Source of the DNA: Volvox africanus
Lineage: Eukaryota > Chlorophyta > Chlorophyceae > Chlamydomonadales > Volvocaceae
Assembly (NCBI GenBank): GCA_030268105.1
Contig: BSDZ01000052.1
Location: 62,001 to 126,000, forward strand
Length of the DNA: 64,000 nucleotides
Reading direction: 5' to 3'
A program made the position numbers and the translations under genes. Positions 8,944-22,859 of the stretch are shown piece after piece. Positions within the stretch are counted from its first letter, which is position 1. Each line of letters begins with the position of its first letter. The notes beneath the pieces were generated by a model. The model had not been told where the DNA came from. It saw nothing but the letters and a program-made list of their open reading frames with translations, and did no database searches.

Positions 8944-11900
8944 TTACCAGACACGCCAAGCCACTATACGTCGTAAATGTAATTCTGTGCTTGAAAAAAG
9001 GTGGTAAATGAAATTGGTTTTGTGACCCACCTGGCCGCGGAGGAGGCTGACCCGGAAGGGCAGCAGATGGGAGTACTGACGAAATGGGTCGTATAGGTGA
9101 CACCTGCTTTGCCTCTGTTCCTCCCCCTCCCCTTCGTCTTCCGCTGCAGTCGTCCCTTGCTGTTGATGTTGTTCCTTGCGCTGCTGCGCGTCGTTGCCCC
9201 TTGCTCCAGAAGCCGTGGCTGCACGGGGGGCAGCGCTCTTCACCGTGCACAGCCGCTGCACGCGCCCGGCATCTAAGCATCGGACAAGACAATACACCAA
9301 TAGATCATGTACCCACTGACATAAGGTCGGGTGTCTTGGGCAGAGCCCATCGACTGTGCATGGGCTTTGGCAACTTATTACGGCTTAACATGGGCAAGAG
9401 CCATCAAGGCACGGCACCACAGAGGGGACTGTCATTGACTGAACTGGATTTCGAAAACAGGATGTGCGAAAGTAAATGAGGCATGCAAACGCAATTAAAA
9501 AAACGTCGATACGGGGCGCCGGCCGTAATGACACCATCCGCAAGCTGGCCTACATCCTAGCGCTACGGCAAACACAAACTCCTAGCTCCGTCTTCTAGAA
9601 GGCCGATATCATGTATAAGGCACAAGGTATATAATATAAGGTAGTGTACAACCAAGATGTAACCATAAGTTCATTTGGAGTTAGGTCTAAAAAAATTATT
9701 AAATTATCGTTCTTGGTAATATTATAATTCTGAACTGATTCGTCTTGATTAACTAAAAAATTGTCGGTATCTGTTGCAATCCTTCAAATTTAATCGCCGT
9801 CGTATTTAATCCAGGAGGTTATTTAACTTCTTTTCTCCAGTCCTTTCAGCAAAACGTAACCATAATTCAAGATGATTATTTCCCCCTTTTCTTCAACTAT
9901 TAAAAATTTCCAGTAAAACCTGCCTATCTAAAATATCACGACACAAAGAATATGACTAAAAGGACGGGGAAAAGCGGCAACGTGGCGACGAAGCAGTTGT
10001 TGCGCAAAGTAAATTTATAGAAACATTAAATTAATATCCTTGGGGAGTTCCATAATACCACCAAACCCCAAACACCCACCCGGCTCTTCCACGGCAGCAG
10101 TTCGCCGCCTTGGCCCTCCGTGAGTAACGTTGACGTAGCCCTCAACATCCTCCTCCTCAACGTCCTCCACCACCTCGTCCGCCTCCGCCGCCATTGCCAC
10201 CAGACGCACCAGGTGGCGACCCCATGTCATGCCGCTACCGTTCAACATCGCCGCCGCTCCGTGCCTTACCGCATCGGACGCCGCGGCAACGTGGCCTGCC
10301 GCCAGCATCCCCGCCACTGCACCGAATATCATGGGCCCAGGGGTTCCGTCGTAGGGGTCGCTGGTGAAGCGACGGCCGTTGAAAGGGTCCGCGAAGGGGG
10401 CAGCGGCCGTTGTCCCTGATGCCCAGACCAGGCCGGCATTGTGACCCGGGTCACTGCCGCCGCTCGGGTCTGGCGCAACATTGATTCTGGACTTGAGCAG
10501 CACAGACGATTCCAATGTCCATTCACGATAGGTTCGACCCGCCACCTGGTCGCATGGGAAGAACATCCGGGTTCTTGAACACCGCTTACAGCTCCCCTTG
10601 TTGCAGTACGCACCGGCTGACCGGCACCAGTATGCCTAAGAACTTAGTTCTCTCGGCCCCTAACCCCCCGGGTTCCGCTACGTCGTGTCATCACCATTCA
10701 AAGGAACAAACCTTACGACGCTCCTGCGGCTATTGACTCCAGCCGCATGTTTCATTTATTTCCTACAAACAAGTTCATCCCTTTCTTTCCCTGTTTCCAT
10801 GATGCCTCCCCAGCCATTTGCTTTTTTATCTATTTAGTCTATCTAATCTATCAAGTCTAGTCTATCTGGTCTAGTCTAGTCTATCTATTCTCGACCCAGA
10901 TGGGGCAAATCATCGCCACGGACTCCACTAATCTCCCACCAATCTCCTGATCCAGGCAAATCCGGTCCAATTTACATCTATTCGGTGGACCCCAACAGTA
11001 GCCGTGAAGCCATTATTACCGTCATGCAACGGAGAGGGTGGCATGAAGTGGTCCATGGGGGCTCCGATGCTTGGAAGCGGCACAAGCGACGGCGCGGGCT
11101 GGCCGCAGGTAGGGGTAGTGGCGCGCAGTTGGGCCCCTTCCGAGTGCAACTGCTGCTGCGCATCCTCGGGAGTGAAGTCGCTCAGGAAGTGAAGGTCGGT
11201 GGGCAGCTCCTCGGCGAAATGCATCTCGCTGTCTTCCATCTCGCGCATCTCGTTCAACGGATCCAGTGTATGCGCCGCCGCGGTCCCGCCAGCGGTGTTT
11301 GCGGTGGCGAGAGCGCCAGTCCCAGTGGGGCTCCGCGCCAGCAAGGAGGCTGCGCCGGCCGTGCTACTCGGCCCGGAGCGGCGACCGCCATCGGCTGTGG
11401 TGGCTGCTGCCGCGGTGGCTGCTGCCGCCGCCGCCACCGCCGCCGTCGGAGCTGCAGCAGCCAGACCGCCTGTAGTAGGCGTGCAGGGCATTACGTGATC
11501 TACACCGAACATGCGGGAACAGGTGTGATAAGAATTACGGCGACACACACAGAGGACTTTTCGATAGCAATAGCTTTACTTTGGATAATAAACCAGTCAG
11601 TCCTGAGGCGCAGTATGGCAGGTATTAAGACGGTAAGGGAGGGTACGGGAGGGGGAATGTACGTCAAGTACTGCGACATCCACGGCCCCTCGGCCCCACG
11701 GCATCCACGGCCCCAACTAACAGCACTCTTGGCCAATGCCTGACCGACAACCGATAACCGACAATCGACTTACCGAACGACAGGAAAAAAGCGCTATCCT
11801 CGTCGTCATCGTCATTCAGCAGGACCCGTAAATCGGGGGCTTCAAAAACCTCATCGTCGTTGCTAATCATGCACGGGACGGGTAGGAAAGAGAAAGAAGA

Positions 11901-14900
11901 GAACGAAAACGATATGGGGTAACCCTAAACCCATAACGGGAGGTTACCGCATGATAGTAGCAGGTCGTGAAGAAGGCAGGGTGTACATATAATTCGGCGT
12001 GCGTGGGTGCATTCGGTTTAAAGTTTTCGTTTGGGTGGACGCATATATGTGTGCGTGGTGGGTACCTGTGTGAACCACCTGCTACTACTCGCTGAATCGC
12101 AAGAGACTAAGTGGAACGCATCTAGCATCGCGTGAGAGACAGGGGAAAGGACAAGTGAGTGATCCCCACGCTGTTACACGCTTATGTAGTATCCTGGGGT
12201 ATCTACGGGCAGTGTCAAAGGATCCTGGACCTTAGATGGTCATCCTTCCGATCGGGCCTTTGTTGGCCGACACAACAGAGATACAACAGCTTATCGCAAA
12301 TGCTTACATCCATTTCCTTCATTGTATTCCTTATTTACCCCATTATGGATGACACGCGTATCATATAATTCATGCTGTTAACTTCATTTTATAATCAGAA
12401 TTCCTGCGTGCTAAAGCCCCAACCGGCCCGACTCTTGATGGGCCTTATCTTGCGCTGCCGTCGTACATGCATGGCAGCCGAGGGTTCCACTGTTCCACTA
12501 AAAAGCGCCGCCCTCTTATCCATCCCGACTTACAGGTCACGAGGGACTTGGTTTGATGGCCCAGCTGCACCTCTGACCCGACCCCCCTTGGCGCCTCCTC
12601 CCCGCTGAGCGCCTTCTGAAGGGGGCGTGGGCATGATGGACATCACAACGTTAAATTGGTGGGGTTGCAGCTTGATATGATGGGCAGTTCAGTTCAGTCG
12701 TGGATCTTAGCCGCTTGCTTAAGAAGATTTGTCATGTCGGGCGTGCTTCCATGTCCGCCCTCAAATATCTCCCTTGTCCGTATTCCTGATATGTGGGTCA
12801 GTCGGTGTTGTGAATCAGTCGGTGTTGTGTGCCATAGGCCTTACCATAGGCCTCATTGATCTACATCGTCTATTTGCAGCGGCTTTCCCTGTCCTTCCAC
12901 CTTGCCCCTAGTCCCCGGTAGCGGCGACTCAAATCCTCTCAGCGTCTGAGTGAGGCACGCGTGTCCGAGTAGCGAGTAGCGAGTTTCATCTTAATAGCTA
13001 CACACGCACCTGCACCGCTGCCGTCCTTTTTAAAGCTCGGCGGTGCCAGGGTAGACAACATCAACAAATTCTCTTCCTCATCATCCTCCCGCAGACCCCT
13101 TATGTGCCCGCCACTGCGACCATCGTGTCGCCGCCCCACCGCGCGGGCGATGTCCCCTTCGGTTTCCTCAAAATGCTCATGTGGGTCAGCCCGCCCTTCC
13201 TGACGCTCCAGCGGCTCAAGCAGCTCCAAATCGTCCAGATCTTCGATCTGACCCAGAACGTGAGATGACATCATCATCATATCTGGGGCCGTATCTTCCA
13301 CCAAAGTAATGGCTTCCACCCTGCGGAACCAATGAACACACTGCCGGTGCTGGTGCGGTTGTGGTAAGAGCCATATACAGCCATGCCAGGCGGCCCAAAT
13401 GCCAGCGTGTCAAGGATGACAAATTACAATTCATACACATCGTCCTCCATCTGCCCACTATCTGATTCCACGTCTACTTGCAACCTCACGGCCACTGCCC
13501 AAGCCGGCCAGAGGCGCCGAACTGTTATTTTTCGGCTAGGGGTCCCACAATCAATTCCAGTCCAGGGTGTTGAGGCCGACCCAGATGGAGGTATGGGCGT
13601 CCGTGTGCTGAGGGTTTAAGCCAGCCTGACGGATCGCCTGCTGTAAAGGTGAGCGGCACGTACCTGGCCTTGTCTCGGCCCCGGTGCAGGACCGTTTTGA
13701 CGACCGCGGCTGCGGATCGCTCGGGCGCCTTGGCTGCGGTCACCTTCCGGAGCATATCCTGCAGATCCTCTTTTAAAAAGAGATACCGAGTGGTACGGCA
13801 GCTATAAGACTCCTAGCGGAAAAAAGCTGGGGCAATATACGCACGGCAGGCAGGCAACTCTTCCTGCCTTTGTAAATGGAAGGTGGCAGTTGCCTCGCCT
13901 ATCCGTCTTTTTAAACAAATCGCCACAGGTCCCCCTTGAAGACTTAGCTCAAGGTTGTCACGACGTACTACGCTCCCCCTGAGCGGGTCGCATGCTGCAG
14001 GTCGGCAGGACGGCGGTAATACGGAATGACAAGGTATCTCTTACCGATCTGGGCCAGTCCCGTAGCATCCCCACATCTTTTACATGTACGACCTTCCCTT
14101 AACCTACCCAACAGGTACAGCTGTTGTCGGTTGAACACGATAACCACGCCTCCTGCATCATGGCAAGCCCGCAAAAACTTAGAAAGGCATTAGCATTTTC
14201 AACGTCGTTCAGCATGATTGCCCATGTAGCATGAGCACAGATCAAAATTGTGTTGTAGAACCTGCGGGTCCGTTATGGGTTTCCAACAGCAAAGCCAAGT
14301 GGCATAATTATGAGCTGTCTTCATCATAGACAAATCTTGCCCTTTGCGATAAACCAAGCATGGCCTCACCAATCAAAATGCCCTGGAGCCGCAGGGAGTG
14401 AGGTACATCTGGTTGCATGATGTGCTTGCTGCGGGCAGCAAACAACGAACCGGCAGCAAACGTTCAGCAAGAAACGCTAGTAAGTCCTAACCCATCGCGA
14501 AGCGTAGTCCCGCCTACTCGCTCTATACTGCGTATAGGAGAACCAAAGACCCAGTTGTGCTGACCCACGGGTCAGTGCTCCTTGTGTACCATCGTCCATG
14601 TCTCACCATATCGATTCGCACATTCTTAATTATGAAGGCATCCTAAGTCAATAAGGAATAGCTCATGTATACTGGGGCAACTCACCAAACATCAGAGACA
14701 CTTATGCCAAGGATTTTAAGTTTGCTGAGCTTCTTGCCATGAGCCATCGTCCTGCATGTGCCCGGGTCCCAGTTCCATATGCAAGCCTAAATAACTTCTA
14801 TGGCTTTTTGAGCAAAGCCGCGGAGCGCGGCGGCGTCTCTGTGAGCGATTGGCGCAGTTTATCTTGCGCAAACGGTAAATACTCTGTCAGGCACTTCTTA

Positions 14901-14954
14901 CCAAATAGCACCCAGAGGAGACTTCCTGCCAAGGAGGTCGTGCGAGTAGAACAT
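8944..14954 (-). pseudogene. Truncated REC8 copy in array unit 2 (exons 1-11 plus part of exon 12)
   Basis: This copy has the same exons as the full gene, shifted by 6,958 bp: start codon at 14954, exon 11 at 10545-10080, and the start of exon 12 at 9218. At 9110/9109 exon 12 is cut after ...GEEEQRQ by the unit boundary and runs into the upstream DNA of unit 1, staying open for 54 more codons (SRCHLYDPF...IVAWRVW) to a stop at 8944. The predicted chimera is about 671 residues: the SMC3-binding N-terminal kleisin domain and linker are kept, while exons 13-15 and all C-terminal sequence are lost. No stop or frameshift is visible in exons 1-11. Exon 11 encodes Pro where the full-length gene has Ser (base 10449 G versus 3491 A). 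An AGCAG/GTGTCA stretch just past the junction could act as a donor, giving another 3' end. Whether it is expressed is unknown; 'pseudogene' here means structurally incomplete. Confidence 0.75.
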
Positions 14955-15901
14955 GTTTGTCTAAGTCGGTGTCACTCTCCTGGGCAAAAACTCTTAACTG
15001 TTTGTCGTCCCGAGGTTCACAAAGCTAATGCCAGTCAGGTCAGCCAGTTTCTTCTTCGCCAAGCCGTGCTAACCCCTAAGCCCTCAATAATAGTTGCAAG
15101 GCAGAGCGGCTGCCAAAGGATGACGGTATGCGGACAGCTTCGCAAGGAGTCACATACAATCACACTTAGGAAATATATACTTTTGTGAGATCACAAAGCT
15201 TAGGAGGGCTCATGGTACACAAAGTACAACATCACCAGGGACATTCAGTGGGGAAACATATCTTTCCGAGCTGTAATTCGCGCCAATATGCTTGTACGGC
15301 AGCTCCAACGCTATGACAAGGTATCATACCTCCACGCACTCCACGACGTTCCGGTAAAATCTGCCCAGCCATCCAACATTCCATCACAGGCTTTCAAGAT
15401 ATAAGGTATTACATTTGGCCAGAATGTCTCTAGGTTGCTTAATCTTGGTTTCCAGCACCGCGCCCATCATTATTCTTACTGCAAATTCTGCCCCGGCACA
15501 GCTACCTAAGTCCCTGACTGAAAAGTACCAGAATAGGCCCATGGTTCACAGCAGGGGCTCACAGCAGAGTGACCCCTGGTTCACAGGAACCCTAGCTAAG
15601 GCGCTTTTTTTGGACCCTCGCTTCGACATAAACCACAATTGATAGTCACATGGACCCTCGCTTCGACATAAACCACAATTGATAGTCACACCTTGAACTG
15701 TTGTTTTCAAAAGCGTCTCACAGGGTGTCGTGAGTCGAGCCTTCGCGTTGGCTTGTTGCCAGGACTTGCTGTGCTGCACCATTCCTTATCACACAAAATC
15801 GTGGACGAGCAAACTCGAACGATTTCATAGCATGGTGACCAGTTGATCTGCAAGCACTGGCAGGTCACTGCTGCTTGACAACCTGAACTGTAAGGACTAC
15901 A

Positions 15902-18900
15902 TTACCAGACACGCCAAGCCACTATACGTCGTAAATGTAATTCTGTGCTTGAAAAAAGGTGGTAAATGAAATTGGTTTTGTGACCCACCTGGCCGCGGAG
16001 GAGGCTGACCCGGAAGGGCAGCAGATGGGAGTACTGACGAAATGGGTCGTATAGGTGACACCTGCTTTGCCTCTGTTCCTCCCCCTCCCCTTCGTCTTCC
16101 GCTGCAGTCGTCCCTTGCTGTTGATGTTGTTCCTTGCGCTGCTGCGCGTCGTTGCCCCTTGCTCCAGAAGCCGTGGCTGCACGGGGGGCAGCGCTCTTCA
16201 CCGTGCACAGCCGCTGCACGCGCCCGGCATCTAAGCATCGGACAAGACAATACACCAATAGATCATGTACCCACTGACATAAGGTCGGGTGTCTTGGGCA
16301 GAGCCCATCGACTGTGCATGGGCTTTGGCAACTTATTACGGCTTAACATGGGCAAGAGCCATCAAGGCACGGCACCACAGAGGGGACTGTCATTGACTGA
16401 ACTGGATTTCGAAAACAGGATGTGCGAAAGTAAATGAGGCATGCAAACGCAATTAAAAAAACGTCGATACGGGGCGCCGGCCGTAATGACACCATCCGCA
16501 AGCTGGCCTACATCCTAGCGCTACGGCAAACACAAACTCCTAGCTCCGTCTTCTAGAAGGCCGATATCATGTATAAGGCACAAGGTATATAATATAAGGT
16601 AGTGTACAACCAAGATGTAACCATAAGTTCATTTGGAGTTAGGTCTAAAAAAATTATTAAATTATCGTTCTTGGTAATATTATAATTCTGAACTGATTCG
16701 TCTTGATTAACTAAAAAATTGTCGGTATCTGTTGCAATCCTTCAAATTTAATCGCCGTCGTATTTAATCCAGGAGGTTATTTAACTTCTTTTCTCCAGTC
16801 CTTTCAGCAAAACGTAACCATAATTCAAGATGATTATTTCCCCCTTTTCTTCAACTATTAAAAATTTCCAGTAAAACCTGCCTATCTAAAATATCACGAC
16901 ACAAAGAATATGACTAAAAGGACGGGGAAAAGCGGCAACGTGGCGACGAAGCAGTTGTTGCGCAAAGTAAATTTATAGAAACATTAAATTAATATCCTTG
17001 GGGAGTTCCATAATACCACCAAACCCCAAACACCCACCCGGCTCTTCCACGGCAGCAGTTCGCCGCCTTGGCCCTCCGTGAGTAACGTTGACGTAGCCCT
17101 CAACATCCTCCTCCTCAACGTCCTCCACCACCTCGTCCGCCTCCGCCGCCATTGCCACCAGACGCACCAGGTGGCGACCCCATGTCATGCCGCTACCGTT
17201 CAACATCGCCGCCGCTCCGTGCCTTACCGCATCGGACGCCGCGGCAACGTGGCCTGCCGCCAGCATCCCCGCCACTGCACCGAATATCATGGGCCCAGGG
17301 GTTCCGTCGTAGGGGTCGCTGGTGAAGCGACGGCCGTTGAAAGGGTCCGCGAAGGGGGCAGCGGCCGTTGTCCCTGATGCCCAGACCAGGCCGGCATTGT
17401 GACCCGGGTCACTGCCGCCGCTCGGGTCTGGCGCAACATTGATTCTGGACTTGAGCAGCACAGACGATTCCAATGTCCATTCACGATAGGTTCGACCCGC
17501 CACCTGGTCGCATGGGAAGAACATCCGGGTTCTTGAACACCGCTTACAGCTCCCCTTGTTGCAGTACGCACCGGCTGACCGGCACCAGTATGCCTAAGAA
17601 CTTAGTTCTCTCGGCCCCTAACCCCCCGGGTTCCGCTACGTCGTGTCATCACCATTCAAAGGAACAAACCTTACGACGCTCCTGCGGCTATTGACTCCAG
17701 CCGCATGTTTCATTTATTTCCTACAAACAAGTTCATCCCTTTCTTTCCCTGTTTCCATGATGCCTCCCCAGCCATTTGCTTTTTTATCTATTTAGTCTAT
17801 CTAATCTATCAAGTCTAGTCTATCTGGTCTAGTCTAGTCTATCTATTCTCGACCCAGATGGGGCAAATCATCGCCACGGACTCCACTAATCTCCCACCAA
17901 TCTCCTGATCCAGGCAAATCCGGTCCAATTTACATCTATTCGGTGGACCCCAACAGTAGCCGTGAAGCCATTATTACCGTCATGCAACGGAGAGGGTGGC
18001 ATGAAGTGGTCCATGGGGGCTCCGATGCTTGGAAGCGGCACAAGCGACGGCGCGGGCTGGCCGCAGGTAGGGGTAGTGGCGCGCAGTTGGGCCCCTTCCG
18101 AGTGCAACTGCTGCTGCGCATCCTCGGGAGTGAAGTCGCTCAGGAAGTGAAGGTCGGTGGGCAGCTCCTCGGCGAAATGCATCTCGCTGTCTTCCATCTC
18201 GCGCATCTCGTTCAACGGATCCAGTGTATGCGCCGCCGCGGTCCCGCCAGCGGTGTTTGCGGTGGCGAGAGCGCCAGTCCCAGTGGGGCTCCGCGCCAGC
18301 AAGGAGGCTGCGCCGGCCGTGCTACTCGGCCCGGAGCGGCGACCGCCATCGGCTGTGGTGGCTGCTGCCGCGGTGGCTGCTGCCGCCGCCGCCACCGCCG
18401 CCGTCGGAGCTGCAGCAGCCAGACCGCCTGTAGTAGGCGTGCAGGGCATTACGTGATCTACACCGAACATGCGGGAACAGGTGTGATAAGAATTACGGCG
18501 ACACACACAGAGGACTTTTCGATAGCAATAGCTTTACTTTGGATAATAAACCAGTCAGTCCTGAGGCGCAGTATGGCAGGTATTAAGACGGTAAGGGAGG
18601 GTACGGGAGGGGGAATGTACGTCAAGTACTGCGACATCCACGGCCCCTCGGCCCCACGGCATCCACGGCCCCAACTAACAGCACTCTTGGCCAATGCCTG
18701 ACCGACAACCGATAACCGACAATCGACTTACCGAACGACAGGAAAAAAGCGCTATCCTCGTCGTCATCGTCATTCAGCAGGACCCGTAAATCGGGGGCTT
18801 CAAAAACCTCATCGTCGTTGCTAATCATGCACGGGACGGGTAGGAAAGAGAAAGAAGAGAACGAAAACGATATGGGGTAACCCTAAACCCATAACGGGAG

Positions 18901-21900
18901 GTTACCGCATGATAGTAGCAGGTCGTGAAGAAGGCAGGGTGTACATATAATTCGGCGTGCGTGGGTGCATTCGGTTTAAAGTTTTCGTTTGGGTGGACGC
19001 ATATATGTGTGCGTGGTGGGTACCTGTGTGAACCACCTGCTACTACTCGCTGAATCGCAAGAGACTAAGTGGAACGCATCTAGCATCGCGTGAGAGACAG
19101 GGGAAAGGACAAGTGAGTGATCCCCACGCTGTTACACGCTTATGTAGTATCCTGGGGTATCTACGGGCAGTGTCAAAGGATCCTGGACCTTAGATGGTCA
19201 TCCTTCCGATCGGGCCTTTGTTGGCCGACACAACAGAGATACAACAGCTTATCGCAAATGCTTACATCCATTTCCTTCATTGTATTCCTTATTTACCCCA
19301 TTATGGATGACACGCGTATCATATAATTCATGCTGTTAACTTCATTTTATAATCAGAATTCCTGCGTGCTAAAGCCCCAACCGGCCCGACTCTTGATGGG
19401 CCTTATCTTGCGCTGCCGTCGTACATGCATGGCAGCCGAGGGTTCCACTGTTCCACTAAAAAGCGCCGCCCTCTTATCCATCCCGACTTACAGGTCACGA
19501 GGGACTTGGTTTGATGGCCCAGCTGCACCTCTGACCCGACCCCCCTTGGCGCCTCCTCCCCGCTGAGCGCCTTCTGAAGGGGGCGTGGGCATGATGGACA
19601 TCACAACGTTAAATTGGTGGGGTTGCAGCTTGATATGATGGGCAGTTCAGTTCAGTCGTGGATCTTAGCCGCTTGCTTAAGAAGATTTGTCATGTCGGGC
19701 GTGCTTCCATGTCCGCCCTCAAATATCTCCCTTGTCCGTATTCCTGATATGTGGGTCAGTCGGTGTTGTGAATCAGTCGGTGTTGTGTGCCATAGGCCTT
19801 ACCATAGGCCTCATTGATCTACATCGTCTATTTGCAGCGGCTTTCCCTGTCCTTCCACCTTGCCCCTAGTCCCCGGTAGCGGCGACTCAAATCCTCTCAG
19901 CGTCTGAGTGAGGCACGCGTGTCCGAGTAGCGAGTAGCGAGTTTCATCTTAATAGCTACACACGCACCTGCACCGCTGCCGTCCTTTTTAAAGCTCGGCG
20001 GTGCCAGGGTAGACAACATCAACAAATTCTCTTCCTCATCATCCTCCCGCAGACCCCTTATGTGCCCGCCACTGCGACCATCGTGTCGCCGCCCCACCGC
20101 GCGGGCGATGTCCCCTTCGGTTTCCTCAAAATGCTCATGTGGGTCAGCCCGCCCTTCCTGACGCTCCAGCGGCTCAAGCAGCTCCAAATCGTCCAGATCT
20201 TCGATCTGACCCAGAACGTGAGATGACATCATCATCATATCTGGGGCCGTATCTTCCACCAAAGTAATGGCTTCCACCCTGCGGAACCAATGAACACACT
20301 GCCGGTGCTGGTGCGGTTGTGGTAAGAGCCATATACAGCCATGCCAGGCGGCCCAAATGCCAGCGTGTCAAGGATGACAAATTACAATTCATACACATCG
20401 TCCTCCATCTGCCCACTATCTGATTCCACGTCTACTTGCAACCTCACGGCCACTGCCCAAGCCGGCCAGAGGCGCCGAACTGTTATTTTTCGGCTAGGGG
20501 TCCCACAATCAATTCCAGTCCAGGGTGTTGAGGCCGACCCAGATGGAGGTATGGGCGTCCGTGTGCTGAGGGTTTAAGCCAGCCTGACGGATCGCCTGCT
20601 GTAAAGGTGAGCGGCACGTACCTGGCCTTGTCTCGGCCCCGGTGCAGGACCGTTTTGACGACCGCGGCTGCGGATCGCTCGGGCGCCTTGGCTGCGGTCA
20701 CCTTCCGGAGCATATCCTGCAGATCCTCTTTTAAAAAGAGATACCGAGTGGTACGGCAGCTATAAGACTCCTAGCGGAAAAAAGCTGGGGCAATATACGC
20801 ACGGCAGGCAGGCAACTCTTCCTGCCTTTGTAAATGGAAGGTGGCAGTTGCCTCGCCTATCCGTCTTTTTAAACAAATCGCCACAGGTCCCCCTTGAAGA
20901 CTTAGCTCAAGGTTGTCACGACGTACTACGCTCCCCCTGAGCGGGTCGCATGCTGCAGGTCGGCAGGACGGCGGTAATACGGAATGACAAGGTATCTCTT
21001 ACCGATCTGGGCCAGTCCCGTAGCATCCCCACATCTTTTACATGTACGACCTTCCCTTAACCTACCCAACAGGTACAGCTGTTGTCGGTTGAACACGATA
21101 ACCACGCCTCCTGCATCATGGCAAGCCCGCAAAAACTTAGAAAGGCATTAGCATTTTCAACGTCGTTCAGCATGATTGCCCATGTAGCATGAGCACAGAT
21201 CAAAATTGTGTTGTAGAACCTGCGGGTCCGTTATGGGTTTCCAACAGCAAAGCCAAGTGGCATAATTATGAGCTGTCTTCATCATAGACAAATCTTGCCC
21301 TTTGCGATAAACCAAGCATGGCCTCACCAATCAAAATGCCCTGGAGCCGCAGGGAGTGAGGTACATCTGGTTGCATGATGTGCTTGCTGCGGGCAGCAAA
21401 CAACGAACCGGCAGCAAACGTTCAGCAAGAAACGCTAGTAAGTCCTAACCCATCGCGAAGCGTAGTCCCGCCTACTCGCTCTATACTGCGTATAGGAGAA
21501 CCAAAGACCCAGTTGTGCTGACCCACGGGTCAGTGCTCCTTGTGTACCATCGTCCATGTCTCACCATATCGATTCGCACATTCTTAATTATGAAGGCATC
21601 CTAAGTCAATAAGGAATAGCTCATGTACACTGGGGCAACTCACCAAACATCAGAGACACTTATGCCAAGGATTTTAAGTTTGCTGAGCTTCTTGCCATGA
21701 GCCATCGTCCTGCATGTGCCCGGGTCCCAGTTCCATATGCAAGCCTAAATAACTTCTATGGCTTTTTGAGCAAAGCCGCGGAGCGCGGCGGCGTCTCTGT
21801 GAGCGATTGGCGCAGTTTATCTTGCGCAAACGGTAAATACTCTGTCAGGCACTTCTTACCAAATAGCACCCAGAGGAGACTTCCTGCCAAGGAGGTCGTG

Positions 21901-21912
21901 CGAGTAGAACAT
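15902..21912 (-). pseudogene. Truncated REC8 copy in array unit 3
   Basis: Start codon at 21912; exon 12 is cut at 16068 and the chimeric frame stops at 15902. The exons equal those of the unit 2 copy. The one private change I noticed is C instead of T at 21628, inside intron 2, so the predicted protein is unchanged. Its upstream region (21913-23025) is complete, including the 348-bp segment and both 40-bp repeats. Confidence 0.75.
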
Positions 21913-22859
21913 GTTTGTCTAAGTCGGTGTCACTCTCCTGGGCAAAAACTCTTAACTGTTTGTCGTCCCGAGGTTCACAAAGCTAATGCCAGTCAGGTCA
22001 GCCAGTTTCTTCTTCGCCAAGCCGTGCTAACCCCTAAGCCCTCAATAATAGTTGCAAGGCAGAGCGGCTGCCAAAGGATGACGGTATGCGGACAGCTTCG
22101 CAAGGAGTCACATACAATCACACTTAGGAAATATATACTTTTGTGAGATCACAAAGCTTAGGAGGGCTCATGGTACACAAAGTACAACATCACCAGGGAC
22201 ATTCAGTGGGGAAACATATCTTTCCGAGCTGTAATTCGCGCCAATATGCTTGTACGGCAGCTCCAACGCTATGACAAGGTATCATACCTCCACGCACTCC
22301 ACGACGTTCCGGTAAAATCTGCCCAGCCATCCAACATTCCATCACAGGCTTTCAAGATATAAGGTATTACATTTGGCCAGAATGTCTCTAGGTTGCTTAA
22401 TCTTGGTTTCCAGCACCGCGCCCATCATTATTCTTACTGCAAATTCTGCCCCGGCACAGCTACCTAAGTCCCTGACTGAAAAGTACCAGAATAGGCCCAT
22501 GGTTCACAGCAGGGGCTCACAGCAGAGTGACCCCTGGTTCACAGGAACCCTAGCTAAGGCGCTTTTTTTGGACCCTCGCTTCGACATAAACCACAATTGA
22601 TAGTCACATGGACCCTCGCTTCGACATAAACCACAATTGATAGTCACACCTTGAACTGTTGTTTTCAAAAGCGTCTCACAGGGTGTCGTGAGTCGAGCCT
22701 TCGCGTTGGCTTGTTGCCAGGACTTGCTGTGCTGCACCATTCCTTATCACACAAAATCGTGGACGAGCAAACTCGAACGATTTCATAGCATGGTGACCAG
22801 TTGATCTGCAAGCACTGGCAGGTCACTGCTGCTTGACAACCTGAACTGTAAGGACTACA

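Larger units (their letters stand above)
7997..9109 (-). promoter_or_regulatory. REC8 upstream region within the unit (presumed promoter DNA, elements not identified)
   Basis: This 1.1 kb precedes the start codon at 7996 and ends at the unit boundary, where it touches the truncated exon 12 of the next copy. It must hold the 5' untranslated region and whatever promoter sequence was carried along by the amplification. I see no convincing TATA box or other named element. It contains the 348-bp segment (8223-8570) missing from unit 7 and a 40-bp tandem duplication. The last 166 bp before the boundary double as the antisense-read 3' tail of the truncated copies. Confidence 0.45.
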
